From Uloborus plumipes (taxonomy: Eukaryota > Arthropoda > Arachnida > Araneae > Uloboridae), in the NCBI GenBank assembly GCA_038373865.1, contig JAXGGA010002982.1:46923-110922 (forward strand): a DNA stretch of 64,000 nucleotides. The letters are read 5' to 3'. The notes beneath the pieces were generated by a model, which saw only the letters and a list, made by a program, of their open reading frames with translations, searched no databases and was not told the DNA's origin. This document shows, piece by piece, positions 48,301-55,721 of this stretch. The stretch's first letter is position 1. The number at the start of each line of letters is the position of its first letter. The position numbers and the translations under genes were made by a program.

Positions 48301-50881
48301 GAGGCCGATGGGCCGATGTTTTTTCCATGTTAGCATCGGCGGCCGATGGAAAAAAATTCAGCCATCGGCGCCGATGCATCGGTCGAGCCTTACTATTTAG
48401 TGCTACAGTTAGGGGGTGGGAGAGGCTGTATTCAAAATTCTTTTTTTTTACTGTAAAAATAATTTAAATTTACAATATAGTTTCAAATTACCTTTTTAAA
48501 GAGAATCCTGCCAAAACTTAGTTGAGTAACCCAAATATTTTTTCATATCTACAGCATTGCACATATCTTACCAGAGTGTAAAAAAAATGATTTTTTAGAA
48601 AAAATAAAAAAATCAGATGTTAAAGCAAGCTTTGCAGTGCCAATTCCAAAAATATAACATGAAACATAAGAATGTTCTCTAGAAAATATAAGAAATTTTG
48701 ATTGGAGTTTGTTCTAATAATAACAAGTTTAAAGAACTATAACCCGACTACAAAAAAAAAAGCACTGAAAGGTAAGAAACAAGGTAGGTGCTATTTAATA
48801 TCATCGTCTTATTAAATAAAACAAGACGTTTGATATCTTAGCTATACCTGTTTATTTAGTTCTATGACTTGAACCCTCTGCAAGTTCCACATTAACAACA
48901 TAATTCAATTCAAATGCTGTAGTCGTGCGTTGTCAATTACAGAAGAACAATTTGATAGAATAACATTACAACCTAATTTACCATTCTTTTATATATATAT
49001 AGATCAATTCAATATGTTTGCTTGTGTATCAAGTTTAAATGCTTGCTTTCTGTAGTTGACAATGCACGACTACAGCATTTGAATTGAATTATGTTGTTAA
49101 TGTGGAACTTGCAGAGGGTTCAAGTCGTAGAACTAAATAAACAGGTATAGCTAAGATATCAAACGTCTTGTTTTATTTAATAAGACGATGATATTAAATA
49201 GCACCTACCTTGTTTCTTACCTTTCAGTGCTTTTTTTTTTGTAGTCGGGTTATAGTTCTTTAAACTTGTTATTATTTCTGACTTTTTAGAGCTTTTTTGT
49301 AGTCGGGTTACAGGTTTTTAAAACTTTTTTGTTTTACTTATTCATCAAAATCGAATGAATAGTTTAGGAGCTATGGTGGAACATCCTTAACCACAAACAT
49401 AGCCAGACTGCTAAAAACATAATCCTTCCTTTAGGCTTTGCCGTAGTCAGGCTTGAGTTACAATTGCTTTTAACTAATTTCATGCCAAAATCTAGGTCAG
49501 CCTTAAACTGGAAATTCATTGTTGATTACGACTTTTGTTTGAACTAAAACACACTTAGCTATGAAATTATCGGTTAAAATCAGTGCTTGTCTAGGAATAA
49601 TCGATTTTTCCTCTAGTTAAATTTTAGTAAAAAGTAACCTATGACACTCGAGACTCGAAAATAGAATCGATTGGCACCTCATTCATCAAAATCGAATGAA
49701 TAGTTTAGGAGCTACGGTGGAACATCCTTAAACACAAACACAGCCAGACTGCTAAAAACATAACCCTACGGTGGAACATCCTTAACCACAAACATAGCCA
49801 GACTGATAAAAACATAACCCTTCCTTTAGGCTTTGCCGTAGTCGGGTAAAAATATACACGAAAGTTTTCTTCCAAGTGCATAAATGTTACACTGAATGTT
49901 TGTCTAGATACATTTCTAGTTTTCCAATACTTCCAAAGAAATTGTATTTCTAGGAATCTGCAGTTATATCTCAAGGTGAAGAGCAAGGAATGATTAAAGC
50001 ACGTAATTGAGGATCTGTGTGTCGTTAGAGTCTTTAACCTGGGCATTATAGTTTAAAAGCATCAAAACAGCGAAAGTTTCATTCTCTATCGCTTGCGCCC
50101 CCTCCTTTATAAGGCATATTTCTCACCAATTATTCTTATAAAATAAATTAATAAATACTTAAAAACAAAATAGGATACTCTAATTTCAACCAGGACCTGA
50201 GCATCTAACTTATAATCTTGACCGAGCTCTGTGAAGGGGAAGATAATAATGTCAAATGAGGACTGAGAGGTCATATTGGTTGGAAGCAGCATTCCGGCCT
50301 ACCACATGATGTGTACAGTTATATTATGGTAAATACTTAGTAAATGAATGAAAATTACCTGTATTTAGAAGATGAGCGAGGGCATCCACGTATTGATTTA
50401 TTCGCAACGACATCATTCGGAACTGAAATTTTCCCACGTTTTGGTGATGTGGATTTGAATAAAACGTTTTGATGTCACAGCACTTGTATGATGGAGGCAA
50501 AATATCGTCAATTTTGCGAAAATCATATCCATAAGGTGATACAAGATAATTTTCCATAGTTGGCTCTGGCATAAAGTGCATATCGAATGCATCAGCCAAC
50601 TGCTTCGCAAAATTTGACTTTCCAGCCCCTATATTTCCGTCCACAACAACAATCTTAGAATTTTCATCAAAACGCTTCTTTGTGCCATCAATGTACCAAT
50701 GGAACAAGTTAAACAACCTCTGTTCGTATGGCCAAGGTGCAGGCTTTTTAACATTGGGATCTTTAAATTCTTTACTAATCATATTTGCAGACTGAACTTT
50801 GACTATTTTTGGCAGGCATGAAATAAGTCCAGGTAGTTTCCCCTCAAGCTGCAAAATTCGGGGAATACAAACCAACGACAT
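24323..50881 (-). CDS. NDUFA10: NDUFA10 (complex I 42-kDa subunit), complete, eight exons
   Basis: The exons in order on the minus strand are 50881-50359, 41776-41690, 41325-41204, 38274-38186, 33040-32986, 28245-28136, 25271-25157 and 24448-24323. All have AG/GT borders and matching phases, giving 408 residues, close to the length of the insect orthologue. The start ATG (50881) opens a presequence-like N-terminus suited to mitochondrial import. Residues 82-89 (GNIGAGKS) are a P-loop of the deoxynucleoside-kinase fold. GQGVVLERSTYSEFVF and RPHLVIYLDISPEVALDRI are hallmark segments of the family. The protein is an accessory subunit of NADH:ubiquinone oxidoreductase in the inner mitochondrial membrane and keeps a kinase-like fold. 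The introns (about 0.4-8.6 kb) carry most of the mobile elements of this window. No stop or frameshift was found. Confidence 0.92.
24580..24860. mobile_element. Diverged, truncated copy of the GGGTCATTCC element
   Basis: AGGGTCATCCTCACAAAAAT at 24587, followed by GTACAAATCAT, matches the left end of the element at 3219 with scattered differences. Similarity fades after about 280 bases and no right end is present. Confidence 0.5.
26932..27014. repeat. Short hAT-like fragment (GACTCCGACTCTACAGCCCTG end)
   Basis: Short inverted GGTCGGAGTC / GACTCCGAC motifs with a CAGG...CCTG frame, as in common arthropod hAT MITEs. I found no target duplication. Confidence 0.4.
27250..27710. repeat. Inverted-repeat element in NDUFA10 intron 6
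   Basis: The left part (TAGGCAAAGCACAAATACGC..., about 27278) pairs imperfectly with the right part (about 27640-27700). Two internal copies of a CCTTTTTGCAATNCAAAGA motif recur, and the same kind of motif appears at 62470-62510 next to the Penelope-like element. Confidence 0.45.
29304..31431. mobile_element. Pogo/Tigger-like element, 19-bp perfect inverted ends, TA target
   Basis: CAGTGAACTCTCACTTATGC at 29304-29323 is mirrored at 31412-31431, and TA flanks both sides. Additional CATAAGTGAGAAAG motifs sit just inside both ends. The minus strand at 29650-30000 holds a broken reading frame that could be the tail of a transposase. No intact ORF remains. It lies in intron 5 of NDUFA10. Confidence 0.75.
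30276..31133. mobile_element. Possible hAT-like insertion with CAGGGGTGATTGTG ends
   Basis: CAGGGGTGATTGTG (30276-30289) is perfectly complemented at 31120-31133. Just inside the left end is a hairpin, CCGGTATTTTCAAG ... CTTGAAAATACCGG (30292-30341). The flanking 8-mers do not match, so the insertion is old or the call is wrong. It lies within the 29304-31431 element. Confidence 0.45.
31940..32349. mobile_element. Truncated second copy of the 13201-type Tigger-like element
   Basis: Reading on +, the segment matches the reverse complement of 13201 to about 13450, including the GGCGGGCACTG end at 32339-32349 followed by TA. The other terminus is missing. Confidence 0.6.
32398..32546 (-). pseudogene. 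MADF-domain remnant from a Harbinger element
   Basis: From an ATG at 32546, 49 codons (start MADYSDERLITEVQNYPVLW) end at TAG 32398-32400. The spacing of LI..V...P.LW and W..IA.RM is that of a MADF (Myb/SANT-like) DNA-binding domain. It is cut short close to where the Tigger-like copy inserted (32349). In active Harbinger transposons such a protein helps the transposase enter the nucleus and bind ends. Confidence 0.6.
34684..34869. mobile_element. hAT MITE, perfect 8-bp duplication ACAATGAG
   Basis: CAGGGCCCGATTA begins the element and TAATCAGGCCCTG ends it. ACAATGAG is repeated exactly at 34676-34683 and 34870-34877. GGGGCCC motifs are subterminal on both sides. Non-coding. Confidence 0.9.
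35530..36849 (+). pseudogene. Fragmented transposon protein, unclassified family
   Basis: Pieces in different frames follow one another in the order of a single protein: LPLIVHWNETLMQ (about 35619), a central 86-codon ORF 35764-36024 with LVRGMCFNTTCIAGTKVGAC and a CAFRHYILDIVF stretch, then GFKLWIFPNQFKL (about 36406), and a C-terminal KLRIVNDNTERGMALIEAF part ending at TAA (36847-36849). I recall similar proteins as multi-copy 'uncharacterized' genes in arthropod and cnidarian genomes, consistent with a transposon origin. Stops and shifts between the pieces mark it as dead. It is probably the transposase or accessory protein of the GGGTGATTCA element. Confidence 0.55.
37031..37540. repeat. 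170-bp tandem repeat, three units
   Basis: The unit GGCTACTTTTTTCTATAGAT... starts at 37201 and 37371, and the next copy begins at 37541. An older, diverged unit covers 37031-37200. It is derived from the right end of the enclosing transposon. Confidence 0.8.
39716..40602. mobile_element. MITE with TATATACTCGNGTATAGGTC ends and an internal duplication
   Basis: TATATACTCGGGTATAGGTC (39719) and the inverted GACCTATACGCGAGTATATA (40574-40593) define the ends. An internal segment (AAAAACCGCGAT ... CAAGAATG) of about 190 bases is duplicated (about 40145-40300 and 40333-40480). Short ORFs in it are chance. It lies in intron 3 of NDUFA10. Confidence 0.55.
42296..43865. mobile_element. Foldback-type element: two ~670-bp inverted arms, TA target
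   Basis: CAGGTAGTTATCAAAATAAT at 42296 and its inverse ending at 43865 are flanked by TA (42294-42295, 43866-43867). The arms 42296-42968 and 43196-43865 are nearly identical inverted copies, so the minus-strand ORF 42759-42983 and the plus-strand ORF 43196-43408 encode almost the same peptide by symmetry. The 230-bp centre contains GGGAGTGTCCGGATACTTTTG, which resembles a mariner terminus. No transposase is present. Confidence 0.85.
43866..44030. repeat. GTATGTATG microsatellite and dispersed-repeat end
   Basis: (GTAT)n followed by GTCGCATAACTCAAAAACTA, and later ATTCGAATG. This is the inverted counterpart of 18120-18345. Confidence 0.5.
45060..45510. repeat. Array of CAGAAACGTTTCTGAG motifs
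   Basis: At least eight diverged copies of TTTTCAGAAACGTTTCTGAG spaced 30-60 bases apart. The core AGAAACGTTTCT is a palindrome. The three overlapping ORFs here simply translate the repeat. A related array in opposite orientation lies at 46640-46850. Confidence 0.7.
45816..46636. mobile_element. Possible MITE with CAGNGGTTGA ends and ATTTAAATC core
   Basis: CAGAGGTTGAAAAAT begins and ATTTTTATCAACCCTG ends the stretch. Both inner flanks carry AAATCATGATTTTTAAT-like palindromes. No matching 8-bp flanks. It sits between the two arrays of GAAACGTTTC motifs. Confidence 0.4.
46640..46850. repeat. Inverted counterpart of the GAAACGTTTC array
   Basis: Repeated CAGAAANNNTTTTTNGAAA units with the minus-strand reading equal to that of 45060-45510 on plus. 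With the first array it forms a long imperfect inverted repeat inside the hAT element. Confidence 0.55.
47209..47374. mobile_element. hAT MITE (CAGGGACGTCATTT ends)
   Basis: CAGGGACGTCATTT ... AAATGACGGGCCTG. The flanks ACAAAAAG and ACAAAAAA match at 7 of 8 positions. A second member is at 63531-63885. Confidence 0.75.
48716..49276. repeat. Long inverted repeat, ~230-bp arms and ~100-bp loop
   Basis: Arm 48716-48945 is repeated in inverse at 49048-49276 with about 97 percent visible identity, beginning AATAATAACAAGTTTAAAGA. The loop has a short TA microsatellite. The transcript would form a strong hairpin. Further partial copies of its GTAGTCGGGTTA end occur at 49299 and 49839. Confidence 0.85.
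49339..49860. repeat. Direct repeats (GGTGGAACATCCTTAA unit)
   Basis: About 105 bases starting ATTCATCAAAATCGAATGAA at 49340 recur at 49681. Part of the unit (GGTGGAACATCCTTAACCAC) is then duplicated again at 49770. Each ends GGCTTTGCCGTAGTCNGG. The sequence appears to be one dispersed repeat family that also supplies the ends of the neighbouring inverted repeat. Confidence 0.7.
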
Positions 50882-51433
50882 TTTGGTAATGTTAAAAATA
50901 CGTATTACGACCCTTCAGACCTTCAGCTGTTTACTATTCGTCCATTTTTAATGGTAAGTTGCCCTACATTAAACTAGACGCTTACGACTTACGAGTGAGA
51001 TTTTGACGAGACTTTCAGAAGCAAAGCTTCTTCTTTTCATGTACGAAGTCGGAGCGTAGCCTACGAAGTTGCAATATAGCGGACCCTCATAAGCTATACA
51101 AGCATACGAAAAATGATGTCTACAAGTTTTAAATAAATCCTTTCTAACATATTTAATATTTTCATTTGATACAACTTCGCATAGCTTTGAGCAAAAGAAG
51201 AGCCAGAGGGGACATAATTCAGTTTAAATTCATGGAAATGAAAGATCATGGAGGGTTAATTCTGTTCATAGAGAGCAGGACAGGAAAAAAAATATTTTTG
51301 TCAGGAGAACTGCAAAGTCCAGGGCCCCTAACATCCAAGGCACCCTGTCAATTTGATCGCCGGGCCCCCTCCTACCACAAAACTTATGAAATTTATACTG
51401 ATCCGACTCCAATATGGTGTGCTGGTCTCCAAC
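50882..51433. other. 5' flank of NDUFA10
   Basis: Presumed promoter region between NDUFA10 and the STAG gene. No TATA box stands out near the ATG. The ORF 51166-51441 (+) has no recognisable domain and overlaps GGGCCCC-rich repeat-like sequence. Confidence 0.35.
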
Positions 51434-51888
51434 TAGGTTGACATTAAAAGGCTCCTATAAGAGGGGAGTTGACTCATCCGACATTTTGGTTCCAAAACGG
51501 TGGGCGTGGAACCACAGGTATATGTACTCAAGTCGCATTGAAGTAAAGTGGAAGCTAAGCTTGAATTGTAGCTGCATACATGATATTTGACTAATTTTGT
51601 CTATATGACAAAAACTTTTCATAAACTCAAGCTTAAAACAAGTGCAATATTAAAATAGACCCAATTTCATGAAACATTTCCCAATAAACTGTTTTTAAAT
51701 TCGAGAAATAAGATTTACCTAATACGGTGCTTTATCCAACTAATCATAAGTTATTTTACGCCAGAGCAACCAGGTATAATATTAATGTGTTTCAAATACC
51801 TGTAACAAGGCTGGATCCCAGAAGGTCTTGGAACCAAAATGTCGGACAAGTCAGCCTGTCCTCTAAAGGAGCTCTAGTTGACATGTCC
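51434..51888. repeat. Inverted repeat with CCGACATTTTGGTTCCAA arms
   Basis: The stretch 51434-51495 and the inverted 51829-51888 share the core CCGACATTTTGGTTCCAA and a GTTGAC / GAGCTCCT pattern. The central 330 bases are unique. It may be a diverged MITE. Confidence 0.5.
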
Positions 51889-52050
51889 TCTCATCGACAC
51901 CGACGAAGTCTGACGACTTTAGATATTTTTGTTAATGTCTTGTACCAGCTAGGCTGACAATGTGTGCTGCTTCATTTTGCCGACTCTACTGTAATTTGGT
52001 GCGAATTCCAACTTCTACAGTAAGTACATGCCATAGGGTAGGCAACCATT

Positions 52051-52071
52051 CCCAGGCCGGGATTCGAACCC
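52051..52071 (-). repeat. tRNA B-box-like remnant (GGGTTCGAATCCCGG)
   Basis: On minus, CCGGGTTCGAATCCCGG is a perfect T-arm with a B-box. Upstream sequence does not fold into the rest of a tRNA, so this is more likely the head of a tRNA-derived SINE or a decayed tRNA. Confidence 0.4.
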
Positions 52072-52484
52072 GGAACTTCCCCATCCGTGTCATACTTCTA
52101 TGTCTTTTTATGGTCATTAACTTTTATGTATAGTGTAGCCTAAAGTACTTATTGCGATAGGAATTCCTGAAATATTATTGATAAGTGTTTAGCAGGAGGG
52201 ATCCCACTAACCGTGTAAATTGTGTAAGTGAATCCTCAGTAAAGTGAAAATTTTTGCATGAAAAGCAACACTGCTGAAGAAATTTCTAGATTGAAATTCA
52301 AGATATTAATGAAGACCTAGGAGGAATTGATGGTTCAGGTACAAAAACTCCAAAAGCAGGCGACTGTGTATTTGACTCAAAGAAAAGCAGTTTTATGTAG
52401 CTCTAATTTAGGAAGTTGTTGATGCAATGAAAGAAAAAAAAATACTAAATTTGCACCAAAAAATAGAAATAGCAACTTCGTATA

Positions 52485-52661
52485 CAGTCGACGCTTGATA
52501 TAACGACCGTCTCCGTCCTACAGAAAATGGTCTTTATAACGAATGGTCGCTATAAGAAGTAGAACATAAGAGTATATTGGGATACAGTTGGGGGTTTTCT
52601 CACCAGTCGTTATATTAAGATGGTCTTTATAATGTGTGGTCGTTATAACGAGCGTCGACTG
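52485..52661. mobile_element. 177-bp MITE, CAGTCGACGCTNGNTATAAC ends, TA target
   Basis: CAGTCGACGCTTGATATAAC at 52485 and the inverted GTTATAACGAGCGTCGACTG ending at 52661 are flanked by TA. Internal GGTCTTTATAA and GGTCGTTATAA repeats also occur. Typical of pogo/Tigger MITEs. Confidence 0.85.
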
Positions 52662-53100
52662 TATTAGCCTTATTATGCAGATAGTGTTCTGTTTATTACT
52701 GAGGATGAAGGGATGATGTTTATCCCTCAGCCAACTTTAAATAAGACTCTGCCATTCAATGTTTCCAATTTCTTTTTCAACCTATAATATTGGCTAATTT
52801 ACCAAAATCGATCTTAATCAAGTGTATTGTGTTTCCTCCACACTGCTTTATATTTGAAAGTAAAATACTGTCGTCCCCACTTAATCAGGTAACGGATAAA
52901 CAAATGCCTTGCTTATACGACTAAAATATCTCGGAACCAATGCCATAGATGTAATGTTAAGAACTTCATAATATTTCTTGGAACCAACAGTATATATCTA
53001 CAGGCTTCAAATAACTTTCCCAGATACAACTGTTTTGTTTTGTAACTTTCCATCTAACAGATCCAAATGTCAGTAGACATCTCATAAATAATTGCATGTA

Positions 53101-53133
<33 letters not shown>
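53101..53133. repeat. Poly-A tract
   Basis: A run of about 33 A. Confidence 0.9.
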
Positions 53134-53138
<5 letters not shown>

Positions 53139-53204
53139 TACAATTACCAACTTTATCAAGTAAGACCCATTCCTCTCTTTTTTTCAGACAAGTTTGATGA
53201 ATAA

Positions 53205-53430
53205 TTGAAGCTAAAAAACCAACGTAAATAAAGCACAAATTCGGTCGAAAGTACAGCAAATAGCTATTTCAAGGCTACAATGGAGCCACTTCATCAGAGC
53301 AGTTCTCTCACAGCTTTCATGTTGTGTCTGAGTTTTTTACACTGATGAAGAGGCTTCATTCTAGCCCTGAAATAGATATTTGCTGTACTTTCTACCCAAT
53401 TTGTGCTTTATTTATGTTGGTTTTTAACTT
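53205..53430. repeat. Inverted pair with hammerhead-like CTGATGA...GAAA cores
   Basis: The left arm (53211-53297, read on minus) and right arm (53342-53428, read on plus) are copies of one sequence. Each contains CTGATGA (53297-53291 on minus, 53342-53348 on plus), then a GGCT ... AGCC stem, then GAAA (minus 53270-53267, plus 53369-53372), then TTTGCTGTACTTTC. That order is the catalytic core of a hammerhead ribozyme, which is known from the repeats of Penelope-like elements. I have not modelled stems I and III, so catalytic activity is unproven. Confidence 0.5.
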
Positions 53431-54173
53431 CAATTATATTTTATCACAGAGCTTACTTGATCATTTTTCATATAAGTTTGCTTCAATTTAAATTAAAGAT
53501 GGGTAACCCACTTCCTCTTTCGTATGAGGAACAAAAAAAAAAAAGAAAAAGAAAAAAAAGTATACTCATCTATTTGTTATTATTTTTTAAATAATCATAA
53601 GAATACTTCAAGCATTATTTAAAAAATAATTGATGAACTTTTGATTGTTAGTAGAGTCAAAGATAAAATACCTCAACAAGTTAAACTGTACTTGTTTCAA
53701 AACTTTTGTATAAGGCTTCAAAAATTACTGGTTTTAAAAAAGGTCTCCCTTTCCTTAATCAATCCAGTATATTTCCTGTTTAGTTTAATTTATAACCTTA
53801 ATAAATACACAATCTTACATTGTAACACGTTTTTTCTTGGTAGGATTTATCCAAGATTTATTGGCTTGTGTTTATGAACAATTTATCTATTTCAACATTT
53901 TAATTTGGGGAAAGGGACGTCATTTTGGATCTTTGTCAGGGGGGGGTAAAATATGTGGAATATCAAATATTATGGATATTGATATTGTTTATAATATGAA
54001 CTTTAAAAATACAGTTAATTTTCCATTTACTGGTTACAAATGCACACAGCCTACAATACAAATTTTATCAAATATTTTATTTGAAAATAGAAAACAATAC
54101 ATAAACTTTATGAAACTAATGAAATAACATTTGAAAATGAGTATGTAAAAGACAAATAAGAAAGTATGCCAAT
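53431..54173. other. 3' flank of STAG, no gene seen
   Basis: AT-rich. ORFs at 53641-53877 and 53837-54127 (+) have no recognisable domain. GGGACGTCATTTTGG at 53918 resembles the end of the hAT MITE family but has no partner end. Confidence 0.4.
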
Positions 54174-55678
54174 TTAGTTCTCCGAGGCTCTATCAGAATC
54201 TTGGTCAATATTGGGTTCTTCTTCTATTGTCCTGGGATCATCTTCTTCTCTAAGACGTTTCCTACCTCGATATTGTCTTCCTGGGGCTTTAGGAGGGGCC
54301 TGTTCAGTTTCTCCATGCACAAGACTGTTACGGTACATGATAAGGGGTTGCCAATCTTCCGAGCGTGTTCCAGGCATACTTGCCTATGAAAGAAAATTTT
54401 AAACTAAACAATACATTCAAATCACAGCATAGCTTTTTAAATTTTTTTTATCCTAGATGTAAAAGTTGCAGCACCAAGTATTTTGCTGAGAAAAATATAT
54501 TCTCATCACGACTGACAAAACTTGTTAAAAACACAAAAACCAAATAAAATTTGTTGATTAAATAAAGCTTTTCAATGTTAATTACAAATTTGAATCCAAT
54601 ATACAAAGCAATACTTTTGAAGTATCAGCGCTGAAGTACTTACTTTTATAACTAATTAATATGATAGGATAATGCAATGTTATCGTGTACAATTAATCGC
54701 TGTCGTGTCAGTTAGAGGAAAAGCACTCTTAAAATCACAGAAGTTAAGCAATGCTGAGCTTGGAAGAAGTTTTGTGAACTCACTTGGAGCAGCGGAGTTT
54801 GAAGTGAAAAACCAAGAAACTTAGCTCAAGGCGGAGCTGTTGAAATAAGGGATGAGAGAAAAAAATTTCAAACATTAACCTTTTCCCAGTGAGTATTATT
54901 TCAATTCAGAACATGACAGTTCATGATTGATTGCATGACTTCACTTAATTTTTGACACTGTAATAAGATGTTGAGACCTACGCTACTTTTCTTCTTGACT
55001 AATATTGAATTGTTTTTGTGTTACATTTCTTGACATAAATAATAATTTTATTCAGTAAGATTTTGAAGCCTAGTTTTTTTTAATTTTAAGTCTACTAGTT
55101 CGGGCATATTTATCTTGGGGAAAAAAGATGCGAAGGGCATTTGAAAAAATGCCTGAGTTTATGAATATGGTATTATTTACTAAAGTTATTGTGTATCAAA
55201 AGCAGCATAAATTATTTTTGAAGAGGTAAAAATTATGTGGGATTTCTTTGGTTTCTAGATCAATACCACAAAGAACTATTAGTTTAGTCTCTTTTAATAG
55301 TGTATGTGCAGAAAAACTTTGTGAATTAAATGCGTGTAGCTACTGAATTACATAAAGTCACATGCTTACCTGAATATGCCGATCCAAATAGCTTAGTACA
55401 ACTTTCTTATCCTGTTTCATGAGTTTGTTAGTGAACTCTGTAAGGATTTCTAAGAAGGCAAGATTTGGAGGAGGACCAAGAGGGGCAGCAGTAGTATCAG
55501 TTGACATCACTACGAATAAAATTCCTTCTCTATGAAGTGCAGCAACAGCATCTCTGTTCTTCACCTAAACAATGAAAGTTACTTCATGTGAATGATGACT
55601 TCAAACAAAATTTGGGATTGAAAACCCACTTGTCTTTCAAATTAGTCGTAAGCAAATTTTTTCATTTCATAAAGTGTT

Positions 55679-55721
<43 letters not shown>

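Larger units (their letters stand above)
44103..48392. mobile_element. 4.3-kb non-autonomous hAT element, 8-bp duplication CTATTTAG
   Basis: TAAGGCTCGACCGATG at 44103 and its inverse ending at 48392 are bounded by exact copies of CTATTTAG (44095-44102, 48393-48400). Dense GGCCGATG repeats occur within about 120 bases of both ends, typical transposase-binding subterminal repeats. No transposase ORF is visible. It contains at least one further hAT MITE (47209) and two arrays of AGAAACGTTTCTGA motifs. It lies in the 8.6-kb first intron of NDUFA10. Confidence 0.85.

Noticed and set aside
52021..52140. Possible tRNA gene
   Set aside because: Only the T-arm/B-box is convincing; no acceptor stem, D-arm or anticodon arm can be formed.
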